Shown here piece by piece: positions 45,776-58,627 of a stretch of DNA of 64,000 bases. The notes under the pieces were generated by a model. That model had not been told where the DNA came from and did not search any database. It saw only the letters and a list, made by a program, of their open reading frames with translations. Location: the NCBI GenBank assembly GCA_014529385.2, contig CM043945.1:142018241-142082240 (forward strand), written 5' to 3'. The position numbers and the translations under genes are program-made. The stretch is from Adiantum capillus-veneris (taxonomy: Eukaryota; Streptophyta; Polypodiopsida; Polypodiales; Pteridaceae). How positions within the stretch are numbered: the stretch's first letter is position 1; every line of letters starts with the position of its first letter.

Positions 45776-46799
45776 AGACGCCGTGCGCACACTCACACAC
45801 CCACACAACTCAACACAACAAAAGGAATTTATTTAAATTACAACCCACAAACACCACCACTCAAGAGATCCATGAAAATTGTACCCACAAGCTCAATTCA
45901 AACTCCAAACACCTCAACCTATAAGCCCTTGCCTGCTCGTAGACACTATAAGGTGACTCGAGTTGATCAACACTTGAAATCACACTTGATGGTGAACAAA
46001 ATATACAAGAAAAACCATCAAAAACTCAAAAACTCCAGTCACAAAAGGCCTCTCTCAACCATTGCAAAGACTTCACCAAACTCCACTCTGTTGGACTCTT
46101 TGGAGTAGCGCCAACTGTAATGGCACCGATACATGGTCACATAGTCTTCCAGAAAGCCGCACCTTCTTCCCTAAATTCCTCAAACACACACATCCATGGA
46201 AACCTTATAACTTACATAGACTCATCCAAGTGAAAAATTGAAGAGAGAAAGCTCTCATTCACTCCTCCACACACTCGAAAATAGGAGGCGAATGCGACGG
46301 GTGTGCATTAGACCACCTATAGGAACCCTACTTTCTCCCACACAAAGAGAGGTGAAAGTGCTGATGTTGTACCTCCAAAGTATTTCCTCAACACTCAAGG
46401 AACCGTGAGTCATGTGTCCATTTTTCCCCCTTTCCACATAATTTTTGGCCATTTTTTGACTTTTCTGGGCCCAATTTTGCCCAGAGTTTTGGCCCCTGAC
46501 GGGCATTTTTACAGGAAAAACCCCAAACAGACTCCAAAATGCACCAAATTTGGTAGTGTTGGTCCTTGATACCCAAATGCCTTTGCCACATCCCCACATT
46601 CCATGTTTGATCACTTCTAGGACGGTGCACGCATCACTACATATGAGGCACCGCAAATAATTGGCACGAAACATGACTATTTGACATATACATCGTTCCC
46701 CATACTTGACACCAAATATCACATTGAAACAGATTCCAAATGCATGCAAATAAATTTTATATCACACATGCCCATGCATATGGCCACTACTATGTAGAG
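45776..46799 (-). mobile_element. J: unresolved LTR-like insert in remnant I
   Basis: Separates the protease and RT of remnant I. On the minus strand, CCATTACA followed by GTTGGCGCTACTCC (46115-46098) looks like an LTR end plus a primer site. The other boundaries were not found. Non-coding. Confidence 0.4.
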
Positions 46800-47509
46800 G
46801 TCAAAAGTGGTTTATGAAGTTACCAAAAGAATTGTGGCCATCCAAAACAAAATTCAAGTTACCCATCGAAGTAAAAGACTTAACCTTCCTACCCATAGCT
46901 AATTACATTGTAAGGTCTAAATCAAGAAATTTCATGCATAATGAGGTTTCTAATGCGTCTAGGAGAGATGAAAGAATATGTACTCCTAAAATAGATCAAC
47001 AAGGTAAAATGGCTACCTTGATACTTCACTGGGGTATGAATTACCAAAAGATGTTCATTCAGTACTCCTTGATGTTTGATCGCAACATGAACATATGCAT
47101 TTGCTTGATTCCCTTTGCCTCTAGCACCTTGAGCTCTGTTGGCTTGAACTCTCCCTTGAGGTCTTTGATTTCCTCCTCCTCCTGTACAAGGTTGACGGTT
47201 GAAGTTATTTCCAAATTTTTTGTTGTTGTTGTTAGGTGGTCCATTTTAGAAAAAAGGCGGATTCCCTAGTCTAAAGTTTCCTTGACTTTGAGACTGTCTT
47301 TGATTTTGGTTAAAGTTCTGCTGATTGACGTTTTGTTGCGATGCAAGCGCTCTAGGTCTAAAATTTTTGAAGTTTCAATTCGGGTTGAAATGTATGGGTT
47401 CATAATTGTCCACCAATGTTGTGAATCTTGAATTGTTGAATGGACAATCTTTGGACAGATGTTCAAGATCAAGAAAAATGTAACACGGATGATTTTGTTT
47501 GGCCTTCAT
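46800..47509 (-). pseudogene. Degraded gypsy gag end and protease (remnant I)
   Basis: Read through stops on the minus strand: a broken zinc knuckle (CYIFLDLEHLSKDC), an Asn/Gln/Gly-rich linker, then a protease-like block LIYFRSTYSFISPRRI where LIDFGSTHSFIS-type sequence is usual. The catalytic Asp is lost. LTR F is inserted just upstream of the knuckle. Confidence 0.7.
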
Positions 47510-47513
47510 ACGT

Positions 47514-48498
47514 TAGGAAGGGGGAAAAGCGAACACACCCAAACATGCCTCTCTATAGCCCTGGATATACACATCACCCCTAACCACTAGAGTTCACTTT
47601 CAAAGCTCGACAATCTCAAATGCAAACCACCATTTTGCACACCACCGTACGCACACTCTATATACAACAACACAAACAAGGCCAAATCATCTTGTGTAGC
47701 TCAATTCATGGCCTTCACCATACACACAACCTCTCTCAATCCCTCTGTGCACAACAAACCATCGGGGGGGTATAACTGCCCGACACACTCCCGAGAACAC
47801 ACGAACACAACAAAGCAAGGAAGGGGCAAGGGAGAATCGACATAGATTACAACAACAATGGCTCCACTTTCCAAAACGCGACCAATGACATCTATGGCTC
47901 CAAGCCGACACACTCTCAAAGCACAAAACCCTCAACTCCATAGCCGCTTCTCAGCAATACATACACTGGCTCGATGCTCAATAGCGGAGCAAAAATGGCT
48001 GCAAGTTCCCAATTGGCCAAAAATCCCTCAAAAATGTGTGCGAACTCCCTTTTATAGGGGCTTTACGAAAAACCTATTTTTTTTTGTTTTTTCTTGCTCG
48101 TGGAGTCCACAACTTGAGCTCACTTTAGAAATTTCCATGCAATACACTCACTCAACTCATCCATTTTTAGCATTTTATGCATGCCCAAGACACTTGGCCA
48201 ATTTTTTCCATTCTTAACTCTCTCTTCCACTGCATGGGAACCACCTCACAGGCCTTGGGATCTCCCCTTCCACAAGACTGACCTCTTGGGGCTCCCAAAG
48301 GTTTCCTTCAAAAATGTTTGGCCTTAGAAGGCGTGTGAACAACCGCCAACTAGCCCTACCACATCATCGGGTGCCACTGGCCACCAACGACGCCAACGGG
48401 CTCACCTACACAAGCCAACACGGCCACCAAACGTTGCCAGAGCTTCCACGCACAACACCCATAGAGGTGGAGACCAACTCGCATTGCTAGAGCTTGAG

Positions 48499-48546
<48 letters not shown>

Positions 48547-49355
48547 TTGATTCTTTAATGGGGCGCATACCCGCAGGTCATATACCCCATGCCTATACCT
48601 TTCGTTCATGCATGTGGGATATGTGATGACCGCGTGGTGGCCCATGGGAAATTGGCCCCCGATGCCTTCAAGAGTTGTACCAAAAAACTTTCCCAAACTC
48701 CCAAAAAACCCAATTTTGTTTGGCCAAATTCACCTGATTGCCATTTCTTGCTTGCAAATCCAATCATCAAGCCACCAAGGCCACTTCAAACGTGGCATAT
48801 CTGCCTTTGACTTCACCTATTTTCCCTGCAATCTAACCTTTGTATGGCCTCAAATGACGAGCATCAAAATGGTAAAAAGAACATCAGATCACATGCGATC
48901 AACACGATCGTCATATTTCAACCTACAACAACTTCACGCTCTGAGCTCCAATCGACATGTAATTTTCTCATATTAACTACATACGCTACAAGGCACAAGC
49001 TAGAACTTGGTTGGGCCTTTAAAAAAAACAGATTGCACGCTCTCCAAAGCAGTCAAAGTGGGACATAATCGATCCCTGGCAAACCTTCATCTGCTAATAT
49101 CTCTCTCATCTTGGTTCTGATTGTTGCTAATCTAAAAAGACCACCAAGCTCCGCATGACAAGCACTTCAAGTGTATAGCTCCAAATTGGCTTTGACTACA
49201 TGGCATCACCTGCCTTGTTTGGCTAAATTCTGCAATCATCTCCAAATTTAAAGCTCCATATCTTGGGCTCTGTGGATCTATTTGATGAGCCATCTAGACC
49301 TGCTCATTCAATACCTCAAGCTCTATGTTCCCAATTGAAAAACCATCACCTTGAA
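47514..49355 (-). repeat. F: D-family LTR, truncated
   Basis: Starts TAGGAAGGGGG (T-G-G changed to T-A-G), preceded by ACGT (47510-47513). The body is similar to E, including the block near 49261-49330. The end CTGCACCA is missing; G begins instead. Confidence 0.7.
48502..48543. repeat. (TC)n microsatellite in LTR F
   Basis: About 42 bases. Confidence 0.95.
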
Positions 49356-49623
49356 CGGAGAGGGGTAAAGGGGAACACACCCAACACACAACACAATACC
49401 TCACTATAGCCCAAGGTACACAACACCCCCATCCACTAGAGTTCACATTCAAAACTCGACACTATCTCCAAGCAAATCACTGCTTGCACACGATCATACG
49501 CACGCACGCTTTGCAATGCACCAAACAGACCCAATCATTCCGCTCTGCTCAAATCACAGCCTTCCACACGCACATAACCTCTCTCTATCTACCTTTGCAC
49601 GATAAACCTCGAGGGGACACACA
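49356..49623 (-). repeat. G: D-family LTR fragment
   Basis: GGAGAGGGG...ACACCCAACACACAACAC matches the first 260 bases of LTR E, then stops at the copia LTR. Confidence 0.7.
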
Positions 49624-49775
49624 TGTTGATGTTGGAGCTATATATGGCTCACTCTACTCAACTTGGTCTTGTCTCCTATATATTTGTATCTTGTCCTCAA
49701 TATGAATCAGTCTTTGGGAGCGTACATGGTGTGTCTCTTGTCTCGTCTCTCTCTCTTTCTCTCTACATGTCGACA
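49624..49775 (+). repeat. H: short copia LTR (about 152 bp)
   Basis: TGTTGATGT...ACATGTCGACA, with TATATATGG near 49642. It is followed directly by a tRNA primer site. The left end is chosen from the inverted ends; TGTTGGAGC at 49630 is an alternative. Confidence 0.7.
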
Positions 49776-49787
49776 TGGTATTAGAGC
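49776..49787 (+). other. Primer-binding site of copia H
   Basis: TGGTATTAGAGC, one base off the initiator-Met consensus TGGTATCAGAGC. Confidence 0.85.
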
Positions 49788-50393
49788 GGTAACGATCATG
49801 CACCGATTCAATTCATGGTGACAAAACAGTATGTGTATGTGATTCGCATGTAAGATTCAAAATTGCTACAAATTTTATTTTTGAGCATTGATTCTTGTTG
49901 ACCGTGGTTGTTTTTTGTTAAGAAGAATATGATTAGTGTTTTGTGTGGTGTTTATTGCTAATCAATCTAATGAATCGTTGATTACGTTATCTTGTTGATG
50001 ACACCTTGAACTTCATCTCAGTTTTTGGGGGTCTTCTGCTCAAAATTTGGAGAAACGAGAAAAGTGCAATGGAGTGCAACGTGCATGGCACATCTCATAA
50101 AAACCTTATTTGTCTCCTCAAGCTCTTTGATTTGAGTTCTAGGTTTGCATAAATCGGAGTTCACAGCAGAAAGTTATGCTGTTTTTACTGCAATTGAGCT
50201 TGACGTAGCTTTCGTCCTCGTGCGTCTTCGTGAAGCGTCCGCGATCATTTTTCTAATTTTGGCATCGACTTTTTCGAGCAAATTTAGCTTTTTGCTATTC
50301 ATATGTGGCCGTCAATCTTGCGTCTCACGCCACCTTATTTTGAGGACTCTTTTATTATTAACGTCTCCTTTTCCCTGCTTTTTTGGGTGATGT
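49788..50393 (+). other. Leader of copia H
   Basis: Non-coding sequence after the primer site, cut at 50394 by a D-family LTR. No motif recognised. Confidence 0.55.
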
Positions 50394-52632
50394 TGGTGCA
50401 GCTGAAGTTGGTCGAAGCTAAGAGGTGGTCTATGCCAGACCAAGACAAAAATGGACTGCAGTGCAGAAGGCTAGGGCAACTGCCAAGGCCCTTGGCAGCC
50501 AAAGGGTAGCGGGAATGCATGCTTAAAGCGGTTTTTTAGGCCAAAAGTGCTACGGAATGGTCCAGATGGGGTGGTAGATGAAGATGTCCAAAATGTCATT
50601 TCAAAGCTCTAGAAGATAGAGTTCAGCGTGCTCTAGAAGCCGGTCCAGACGGCTTGTCAAACGGAGCCTCGGTGCTCAAGATATTGCAGTTTAAAGAAAG
50701 AGTGTGTAGCAGATCCCCGACGGACAGGGCGGCTGGGGACAGGTGGCCCGGGCTGATTTTAGTATATATGTGTGTAGTGATCGAGTTGTGGAGCATGCCT
50801 GTCTTCTTGGATTGCAAATCAGAGCCATGGTTAGCAAGTTATGGTCAGTTGAATATTTTCGAGGCGCCGGGTCAAAGCCCACTTGAACGCATTGGAAAAT
50901 GTGCCATTTGGCATTTTTTGAGCCTCGCCAAAGTTCTCGATGACAATGTGTGCCATGTGAAGCTAGCACGAATCAATGGCACGTCAATCGGATACTAGGT
51001 CGGTCAGATACAGGAAGACGAAGTTTGAAGCCTTGGACAGTGAGAGGTTGTTTTGGCAGATGATTTTTCCCGGTTTTTGTGACCTTTGATAGCAGGCTCA
51101 GGTGAACTGGAAGACGACGAGGTTGGAACGGCCAGGGACCGATAAAGTGGGGACGCGGCACCGCTTTGCGATTCGGTGATTGGATCACCTGGTGATATAT
51201 TGTAGACAGGGCAAGTTGAGGGGAAAAAATGAGATGGGGGAGATATTTTGGGGAAAAAAGCTTGGAATTTCAAGCCCTTGGGGGCTACCGCTTCACAAGC
51301 TACCAGGTGGCATGGGGTTAGCCCCACATGCGATGGCGGAGTAGCGGGCCGCGGGCTATATGGGCTGAGGCGAGCACCATTATGGGTATCACCAAGTGAA
51401 GAGCTCTTGGAGCTCGTGGGGTATGGCAAAAAGCGCCTCCGGCGCTGTGCAGGCGGAAACTGGCGAGTTTTGGCGGCGGCAGGTGAGGCGGGGTGGCACA
51501 GTGGCATGCGCCCATGCGGTGAAGGTGATGACATGGCGCCCGGCATGGGACAGTTCCCACGGCCCAAGGGGCCCCGAAATTTTGAGGAGAAGGAAGGGGG
51601 AAATAGCAACATCGTTGTTGCCTCTCCCCTTCAGGTAAGAGGTGAGTCCCGCAGCAGAGAAGGAGGGCGAGAAGCTCGGAGGAAACCAAAGTAGGCAAAG
51701 CCAAGTGGCCGGGAAAAAGGGAAGACCAAGGAAGCTGGACAAATCAAAGGTGGGCAAGAGCAAAGGGCATGGCCGTCTGGGCAAAATCAAAGGGTACAAA
51801 GACAAACCAAGTGCAAGGCCAAAAGAAGGCAAAGAGGAGCCGGATAAGTAGAGTTAAAATCAAAATTTGAGTAGTGCAAGGCTAATCCCAGAGAGAGTAA
51901 AAGTTGAAGGATAAAAATAAAAAATAAAAAATGCCAAGGGCAATAGCGACGTCGCTAATGCACCCCCCCAAGTGCAAAGAGTGAAGAAGAGAGAGATAGA
52001 GCAAAGCGGTGCCCTCTTTCCCAAAAGATACCAATTCAAGGTGCCAAGTGGACCTATTAAATTGTAAATTCCCAAATTAAAGCCACCCCCTATAAAAGTA
52101 AAAAATGAATCAAATTTGGGGATGTTTTCTTGGCCTTTGGAGGTGCCATTTGAAGCTTGCAAATTGGAGTTCTCTAGCAAGCTAGCCCCTTTGTAACTTT
52201 TGCTTGAAAATGGCCATGGTGATGGCATTTCAAGCCGGTGTATGTGTTTTTTGAAGTGCAATCAAGCTACAGTTGCCTCCCGTGCTATTGTTTCCCCTCC
52301 CCCCCTTCTCTTTCTCCTGCTTTCATGTCCCTCCTCGGTTCCGGCTATGTGGAAGTGTGTGCCCCCCCGGACCGATGGTGTTTTGAGTGAGAGAGTGAGA
52401 TTGAGTGGTTGGGTGCGTGTGTAAGGGTGGAAACAAGCAGTGGCAGTAGGTGTACCTTGTGTGGTGGGTTTGTAGAGGGTGTGAGAAGTGGCAATTGGGC
52501 AGGCGGTGGTCTGCTAGTGTTAAGTGTTTCTTTGAAGGTGTTTTCCGAGAGGATAGGGGTGCTATGAATACCCTGAGCTATAGAAAGGCCCTTTTGTTTG
52601 TGCTAGGCATGTTCCCCCATTTCCCCTCTCCA
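50394..52632 (+). repeat. D-family LTR, full length (2239 bp), probably solo
   Basis: TGGTGCAG...CTCTCCA, with flanks ATGT (50390-50393) and ACGT (52633-52636), one transition apart. TATA is at 52091-52100. Palindromes lie at about 51604-51622 (decayed) and 51940-51961. No primer site or gag follows, which supports a solo LTR in copia H. Its sequence is closest to the D' 3' LTR (58628). Confidence 0.78.
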
Positions 52633-52636
52633 ACGT

Positions 52637-52971
52637 CTCTCACATCTTTGGATGTTCATTGAGCATCCTTCTTGCATTTCTCGTTGACAAAACGCAATCG
52701 TCAAATTTCTTCATTCTCAATTGCGGCCTTCACCATATGGTGTGTAGATTCTGCGATCTTATCTTATACGTCTTCTCGCAACAAGATATGTCTATGACTA
52801 TTCTCATCAACGGCTTTCCTTCTGGCCAGAGTTTTGTTCCTCCTTTCCAAGGCCAAGGATTTTTAGGCTCGAAAGCAAAGATGTTGTTAATTCTTGAAGG
52901 CGATGAACTCTCTGATGTTGTCCTTGGAAATCGTGTTTATCTGCCTCGGCCTGTTGATACGGATCATGATA
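52637..52971 (+). pseudogene. Copia gag N-terminal fragment (H)
   Basis: MTILINGFPSGQS, PFQGQGFLGSKAKMLLILEG and DELSDVVLGNRV resemble the substrate-like opening of copia gag proteins. It is cut by the D' LTR at 52976. A second copy with the same junction is at 62705-62889. Confidence 0.55.
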
Positions 52972-52975
52972 AATT

Positions 52976-53979
52976 TGGTGCAGCTAAAGTTGGTCGAAGC
53001 TAGCAGGTGGTCTATGCCAAGCAAAGGGTGCAGTTGACTGCACTGCAGAAGGCTAGGGCAGGTGCCGAGGCGCTAGGTAGCCAAAGAGTAGCAGGAATGT
53101 ATGCTTAAAGCGGTTTTTTAGGCCAAAAGTGCTGCGGGATGGTCTAGATGGGATGGCAAATGATGATGTCTGGAATGAAAATTCAAAGCTTTAGATTGTA
53201 GTGTTCAGTGTGCTCTAGAAGTCGGTCTAGATGGCTCGTTAAACGGAGTCCCGGTGCTCTAGATATTGCAGTTTAAAGAAAGAGTGTGCAGAAGATCCCC
53301 GACGGGCAAGGCAGCTGGGGACAGGTGGCCTAGGATGGTGTCAATGCATACATGTGTAGAGCTCAAGTTACGGAGCATGCCTGTCTTCTCAGATTGCGAA
53401 ATGGAGCTCTGGATAGAAAGATATGGTCAGTTGAAGATTTTTCGGGGACCAGGTTTGAGCTCACTTGGCTACGTTGGAAGATGTGCCATCTGGCATCATT
53501 TTGGCCTCGCCAAGGTTCTCGGTGATAGTATGTACCATGTGGAGTTGGCACGAGTCAACGGCACGTCAATCGGATGCTTGGTCGACCGGATACAGGGAGA
53601 TGAAGTTGGGAGCCGTGGGCAGTAAAAGGTGTACAAATGAGTTTCCAAGTTTTTGGTCGCCTTGGATGGCAAACCCAGGGGAGTCGGAATGTCATGGGGT
53701 TTTCACGGCTCGGGACCCAATACAGCGGGGATCCGGCTTGGCTTTGCGGTGTGAGGATCCAACAACGGGGTGGTAGAACAAGGCCAGGAGAAGAAAGAAG
53801 GAAAGAAGAGGTTTTTTTAGTAAAAGGGGAATTTTTTTGAAAGCCTTGGAGGCTACCCCAAAGGGGGATCACCCTGGGTCTGCCACGTGGTAGGGATGGT
53901 AACCCCGTATGCGCAAAACCAAGCCAACAACTTGTGGCTTATGTACTGGGGCGTAGCCCTATTGGAGGTATGCAAGAGG
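52976..53979 (+). repeat. D' 5' LTR, truncated by fusion to gag
   Basis: Starts TGGTGCAGCTAAAG and follows the LTR at 62894 closely until AGAGAGGGGAG, then switches to gag (TTGCGGCTCAGTGTCATGG). Confidence 0.85.
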
Positions 53980-54722
53980 GAGAGAGAGGGGAGTTGCGGC
54001 TCAGTGTCATGGATAGAGGACAACCAAGAGGAGCAAGGGGCAGGGCACGGCCACTACCTAGTAGGTGTTACAATTGTGGAGAAGAAGGGCACTATGCGCC
54101 TGAGTTTCCTCAACCGCAGAGAGAAAGAGGAGGTATGTACTCGCTTATTGGTAGAGGTCGAGGTCAAAGAAAATACAATGGCCCAAGAGAGCAAGCGGTG
54201 GAGAATCCAGTGCAGCCAGATCCGCAAAACGGAGGTGAGTTTCCAAGAGTAAACATCATAGGGGTGGATAAGCAGGATGTCAAAGTTTTGGCCAATAAGA
54301 GGGCAAGAGTTGAGAGGGAGACAGAGGTAGAGTGGGAAACTAGAGCTCGCAAGGGCAAAGAGAAGGTGTACTAAGGCAGAGAGCAACCTGAGCCTAGCAA
54401 AAGAAGGAGGCGTTGCAAGATCAAGCAAGCGGATTTCCAACTAGGACGTGGCTATCTCGAGTACAATCTGGTAAGTGACGTTCAAAATCAAAAGGCAAAT
54501 ATTACGTTTCGCCAGTTGTTAGCTTTAAATCCAAAGTTAAGAAGGCAGTGGTCCACAAGTGTTAGCACCAGGCTGCCAAGAGCTAAGGGAAATGTCCAAG
54601 CAGTGCAAAACATGGCTTTGAGGGTAGGTACCCCCAATGATGTTCTTCCATTGGTGGATGCGATTATAGAGAAGGGGATGCAAGTATAAGCCTACTTAGA
54701 CAGTGGAGCACAGGTTTGTGTC
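53980..54722 (+). pseudogene. D' gag C-terminal part and protease start
   Basis: Starts inside gag with LRLSVMDRGQPRGARG. Knuckle CYNCGEEGHYAPEF has lost its last Cys (D: APDC). Two stops (near 54372 and 54688) replace Lys and Gln codons of D. Protease motif AYLDSGAQVCVM keeps DSG. Confidence 0.85.
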
Positions 54723-56567
54723 ATGACGGAAGCAGCCATGAAAGAGATGGGAGTCAAGGAAGTAGTCAGGTCAAATGTGCGCATGAGGATGGCTAACCAT
54801 ACTAAAGCCAGATGTTTGGGTGTGGCTCAGGATGTGAAGGTCAAGGTGATGGGCGTGGAGTGCCTGATAGACTTTTTCGTGATGAAGGCAGGGGATAATG
54901 CTTATCCAATCATTTTGGGTAGGCCATGGATTTTGGCCATAGGTGCAAAGCAGGATTGGGAGAGCAAAGTGTTCACTTTGCCTGACAAAGAGAGAGGCAG
55001 ACAAATTGTGCTTGATTTGAAGACCAAGGAGAGAAGTTCTCGTCCTATGGCAGTTAAGGATGAGGGCGACACGACGAGCTATGAGTACGAGACCGAGACG
55101 GGCTACGATGAAGGCTATACTAGCACAGAGGAAGAAGAGAGCGAGGATGACATGTTGAAGATAGATGTAGACTTGTTCGGAGTCACCATAGATGACTCTC
55201 CACCTAAAGAAGAAGGTATGCAGCCTCAAGCTCATGGTTTAAGCATAGAGCAGGTTTCAGGCATGATAAGTGAAGACTTAACCAAAGGGGAAAAGGAAGG
55301 ATATGTTCAATTGTGTGAGTCCTATCCATATCTGTTTGCAACGGAGTACAAGCATTTGCGAGGTGTAAAAGGGGTGGAGCACAAAATTGTTCTTAAGGAG
55401 GGACATAAGCCTAAAGCACAGAAGCTGAGAAGACTAGGAGAAATTAAAAAAGAAGCCCTTTGGCAGGAGATCAATAAGCTATTGGATGCAGGCATCGTAT
55501 ATCTTGTGAAGGAGTCAAAGTGGGTCTCTCCAGTGGTTATAACCCCTAAGAAGAATGGGAAATCGAGAGTATGTGTCGACTACAAGCCATTGAATGCTGC
55601 GACCAAGAGGAATCACTACCCCTTGCCGTTTCAAGACGAAATCCTAAACCAGGTGGCTGGGCATGAGAGGTACTTGATTATGGATGGATTTTCGGGGTAT
55701 TTTCAAATAGGGATTGCACTTGAAGACCAGCTGAAGACCACATTCATATCTCCATGGGGTTGCTTCGCTTACCGTCGGATGCCATTTGGATTAGTGAATG
55801 CATATGCCACATTCCAAGGTTGGATGAACAGGGTATTTGGTCCATACTTAGTCCGTTTTATTAGAGTCTTCATGGATGATATCGGCTGCTACAGTTCAAG
55901 GTTGGAGCACCTATCGAAGCTCCAACTATGCTTTCAAAGGCTTGATGAAGAAGGAGGTCAGTTGGACCCCAAGAAGTTCAAGCTAGCACAACCTCGAGCG
56001 CAACTGTTAGGTCATATGGTGTCGCAAAACGGTATAGAGGCGGATCCCGAGAAGGTGAAGGCGTTGTTGTTGATGGAGCCGCCATCAGATGCTCAAGGTT
56101 TGGCTTCATTTGTTCATAAGTTGAAGTATTTGTCACGTTTCTTTTGGATGTTGTCGCAATATGTGCATCCTCTTCAAAAGAGGGCTCAGCAAGTGCATGG
56201 CTATGAGTGGGATGAGGAAGCTCAGGAGGCTTTTGATAGGGTTAAAGAGATTTTGTGTCAGTTGCCAGCGGTGTGTCCTCCCAATCGAGAGGATGACTTT
56301 TATGTGTCTATGACAGTGGGCACAGTTGCTATTGGAGCGGTTCTATTGCAAAAGGTAGGGAGAAGCTACAAGCTGATATACTTGGAGAGCAGGGTTATTA
56401 GCCCAGGAGAGGCTACCTACACCGAGGCGGAGCAGTGGGTGATGGCTCTAGTCTTCGCTTGCAGGAAGTTTAAAGTCCATTTGATTGTGCGTAAGTTTTT
56501 TGTGTTGACGGCTAATAATCTATTGCCAGAGGTAGTGCTACATTTGAAACAGGGAGGAGGATTATGA
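54723..56567 (+). pseudogene. D' protease, RT and degenerate RNase H
   Basis: A 614-codon open frame, the longest in the right half. Protease C-terminal part (YPIILGRPWILAIGAKQDWE), acidic linker, RT with FMDDIGCYS and MPFGLVNAYATFQ, then a gypsy RNase H-like domain with FYVSMTVGTVAIGAVL and VLTANNLLPEVV, where catalytic Asp residues are absent. It ends by frameshift after HLKQGGGL. Confidence 0.9.
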
Positions 56568-57327
56568 AGTGGGTGTTGGAGCTACAGGAGTTCGAGTTCG
56601 AGTTCAAGGTGGATCACACGAGTTGGTCTCACCTAGCAAACATTCTTGTCAGCAAGGCTATCGATTTTCCGGCCTATCCAAGAGTGGTACGAGATGAATC
56701 CAAGGAGGAACCCGACTTGGAGGATGCTTTTACTATGTGGTTCAATGGAGCATATCGAAGGGTAGTGCAGAAAGCACGAGGAGGTGTGGTGATACACGAC
56801 CCACATGGAAAGACTATATTTTCGAAGGCGTTTGATTTAGAGGATGTCTATAACCAATAATGAGGCGGAGTCTCACTCTGCATTTGGGTTTGAAGCAGTG
56901 CATAGAGTTCGGCATTACAAGGTTGGTGGTGAAGGGAGACGCGCTGCTAGTCATCAAGCAACTATTAGGCCAATGGCAGGTAAAGTGCGATTCTTTGAAG
57001 CATTGGTTCTTTTCCATCAAAAAGATGCTGAAGTCTTTTGAAGAAGTCCAATTCAAGCATGTGAGGAGAGAGCAAAATCAAGAGGCGGATCAACTAGCTA
57101 GCAGCAAAGTGCAAGTACATGTTGCAGGTCTATATGTGGCCCCAGCCAGTTATGTAGGTAGAGAGACTCTAAAGGAGATGGAAGGATTTTTGAGTACAGG
57201 GGAATGTTCAGAGGGTTTGTCCAAGCTGCAAAAGAGAAGAGTGGTTCAAAAGGCCAACAAATTCACACTGGTAGGTGAAGATCTCATGAGCTACGGGCGT
57301 GACGGAGTGCGTAGGAGGGTGCTATAA
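56564..57327 (+). pseudogene. D' second RNase H
   Basis: Two frames (56564-56860, 56860-57327). The first Asp is Asn (MWFNGAY); the Glu region is disrupted by the frameshift near 56855; VKGDALL and QEADQLA remain. It continues to the spacer before integrase and ends in TAA at 57325. Confidence 0.85.
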
Positions 57328-57342
57328 AAAGAAGAGATAGGG

Positions 57343-58461
57343 ATGGTGTTGGAGCAATGCCATGAAGAGAGCGGACATCAGGGAAAATATCAGGTTCTGT
57401 TTCGAGTGCTTAGAGCAGGTTTTTGGTGGCCTTCCATTGTGAAGGACGTGCATTACTGGTGCAAGACGTGCCACGAGTGTCAGACCATAGGTGAAGGACG
57501 ACTGGTAGCGAAGTCACAGGGTGCCATCATCGCACAAAGCGCCTTTGAGAAGTGGGGTCTGGATGCTATAGGCCCTCTCCCAAAGTCTACTAGTGGTAAG
57601 AAGTACGTGGTGGTGGCCATTGACTACTAGTGGTAAGAAGTACGTGGTGGTAGCAGTGAGGGAAGTCAATGCCAGTGTGGTGGCTCAATTTGTGTTTGAT
57701 AATATATGTTGCCGTTTTGGTGTTCCATGGGTGTTAGTTTCTGATAGGGGTCAGGGGTTTAGAAGCAAGCTCATGAGTGCATTAGTGGAAAAGTTAAAGA
57801 TTCAACACAAGTTTTCCTCACCCTATCACCCCCAATGCAATGGTCTAGTCGAGACTGCTAATGGTCAAATTGTCAAAATGTTAACGAAGTATGTGTATAA
57901 GCAGGAAGTTGAGTGGGAAGCAAATCTAGAGAAGTGTCTGTGGGCGTATAGAACATCTTATAAGGTGGCTACAAACTTCACAGCATTCGAGCTTGTCTAT
58001 GGTAAGGAGGCGGTGTTGCCAGTGCATGCACAGTTAGGTGCTTTAAAGGGTATGTGGCATGTCAATGCCACTCAACAAGAGGTTTTACATGATCGGATAG
58101 CCAGCTTGGAGGATTTGCAAATGGACAGAGAGGAAGCGGCAGACTACTATGTCAAGCAAAGGGAGAAGCGGATTGCCAAGTTCAATCAGAACTTGCCAGA
58201 CAAGAAGATAGAGGAAGGAGACCTGGTCATGAAGTATGAAAGCTACTTGGATTTCACATTCTAGAAGAAGTTCAAGAAGAAGTGGACGGGTCCATATAAA
58301 GTGAAGAAGGCCTTTCCTAATGGGACATATCAACTGGTAAGGGCAAATCGCAAGCTTCTTAGGAACAAGGTAAATGGTGTGCGGCGCAAATTGTACTTCG
58401 AGAGGAGTCTAGTGCCTGAAGTGCAGCAAATCATAGTCGAGGGGGGTGGGAAACCCACCTA
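57343..58461 (+). pseudogene. D' integrase
   Basis: HHCC domain (CHEESGHQG ... CKTCHEC), then GLDAIGP, VSDRGQGF and GLVETANG with all three catalytic acids. A roughly 37-base tandem duplication (about 57589-57650, CTAGTGGTAAGAAGTACG) replaces the LARWVEAKA segment and adds stops. A TAG at 58262 interrupts the C-terminal domain. Natural stop after GGGKPT. Confidence 0.87.
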
Positions 58462-58608
58462 AAGCATGCCGTGTGCGAGAGAAAGAAGACGAAGCTTTGT
58501 ACATAGCCTGTACATACAGTTGTGGTTTTGTGAGTACTTTTAATCATTAGTTTGGTGTGCCAGTTTTAAAGTTTGTAGATATGCTTTTGGTCAAACATAA
58601 ATGTTTGA

Positions 58609-58627
58609 CGAGGGGGCTGGGAAATGA
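58609..58627 (+). other. Polypurine tract of D'
   Basis: GAGGGGGCTGGGAAATGA just before TGGTGCAG. Confidence 0.75.

Noticed and set aside
46116-46907. Candidate LTR from TGTAAT to ATTACA
   Set aside because: The right end falls inside the protease remnant, so the inverted ends are probably coincidental; only the left end with its primer-like site is kept as tentative.
51004-51832. Long frames on both strands (up to 202 codons), repeated at 59238-60114
   Set aside because: GC-rich LTR sequence of the D family open in many frames at once; the frames differ between copies.
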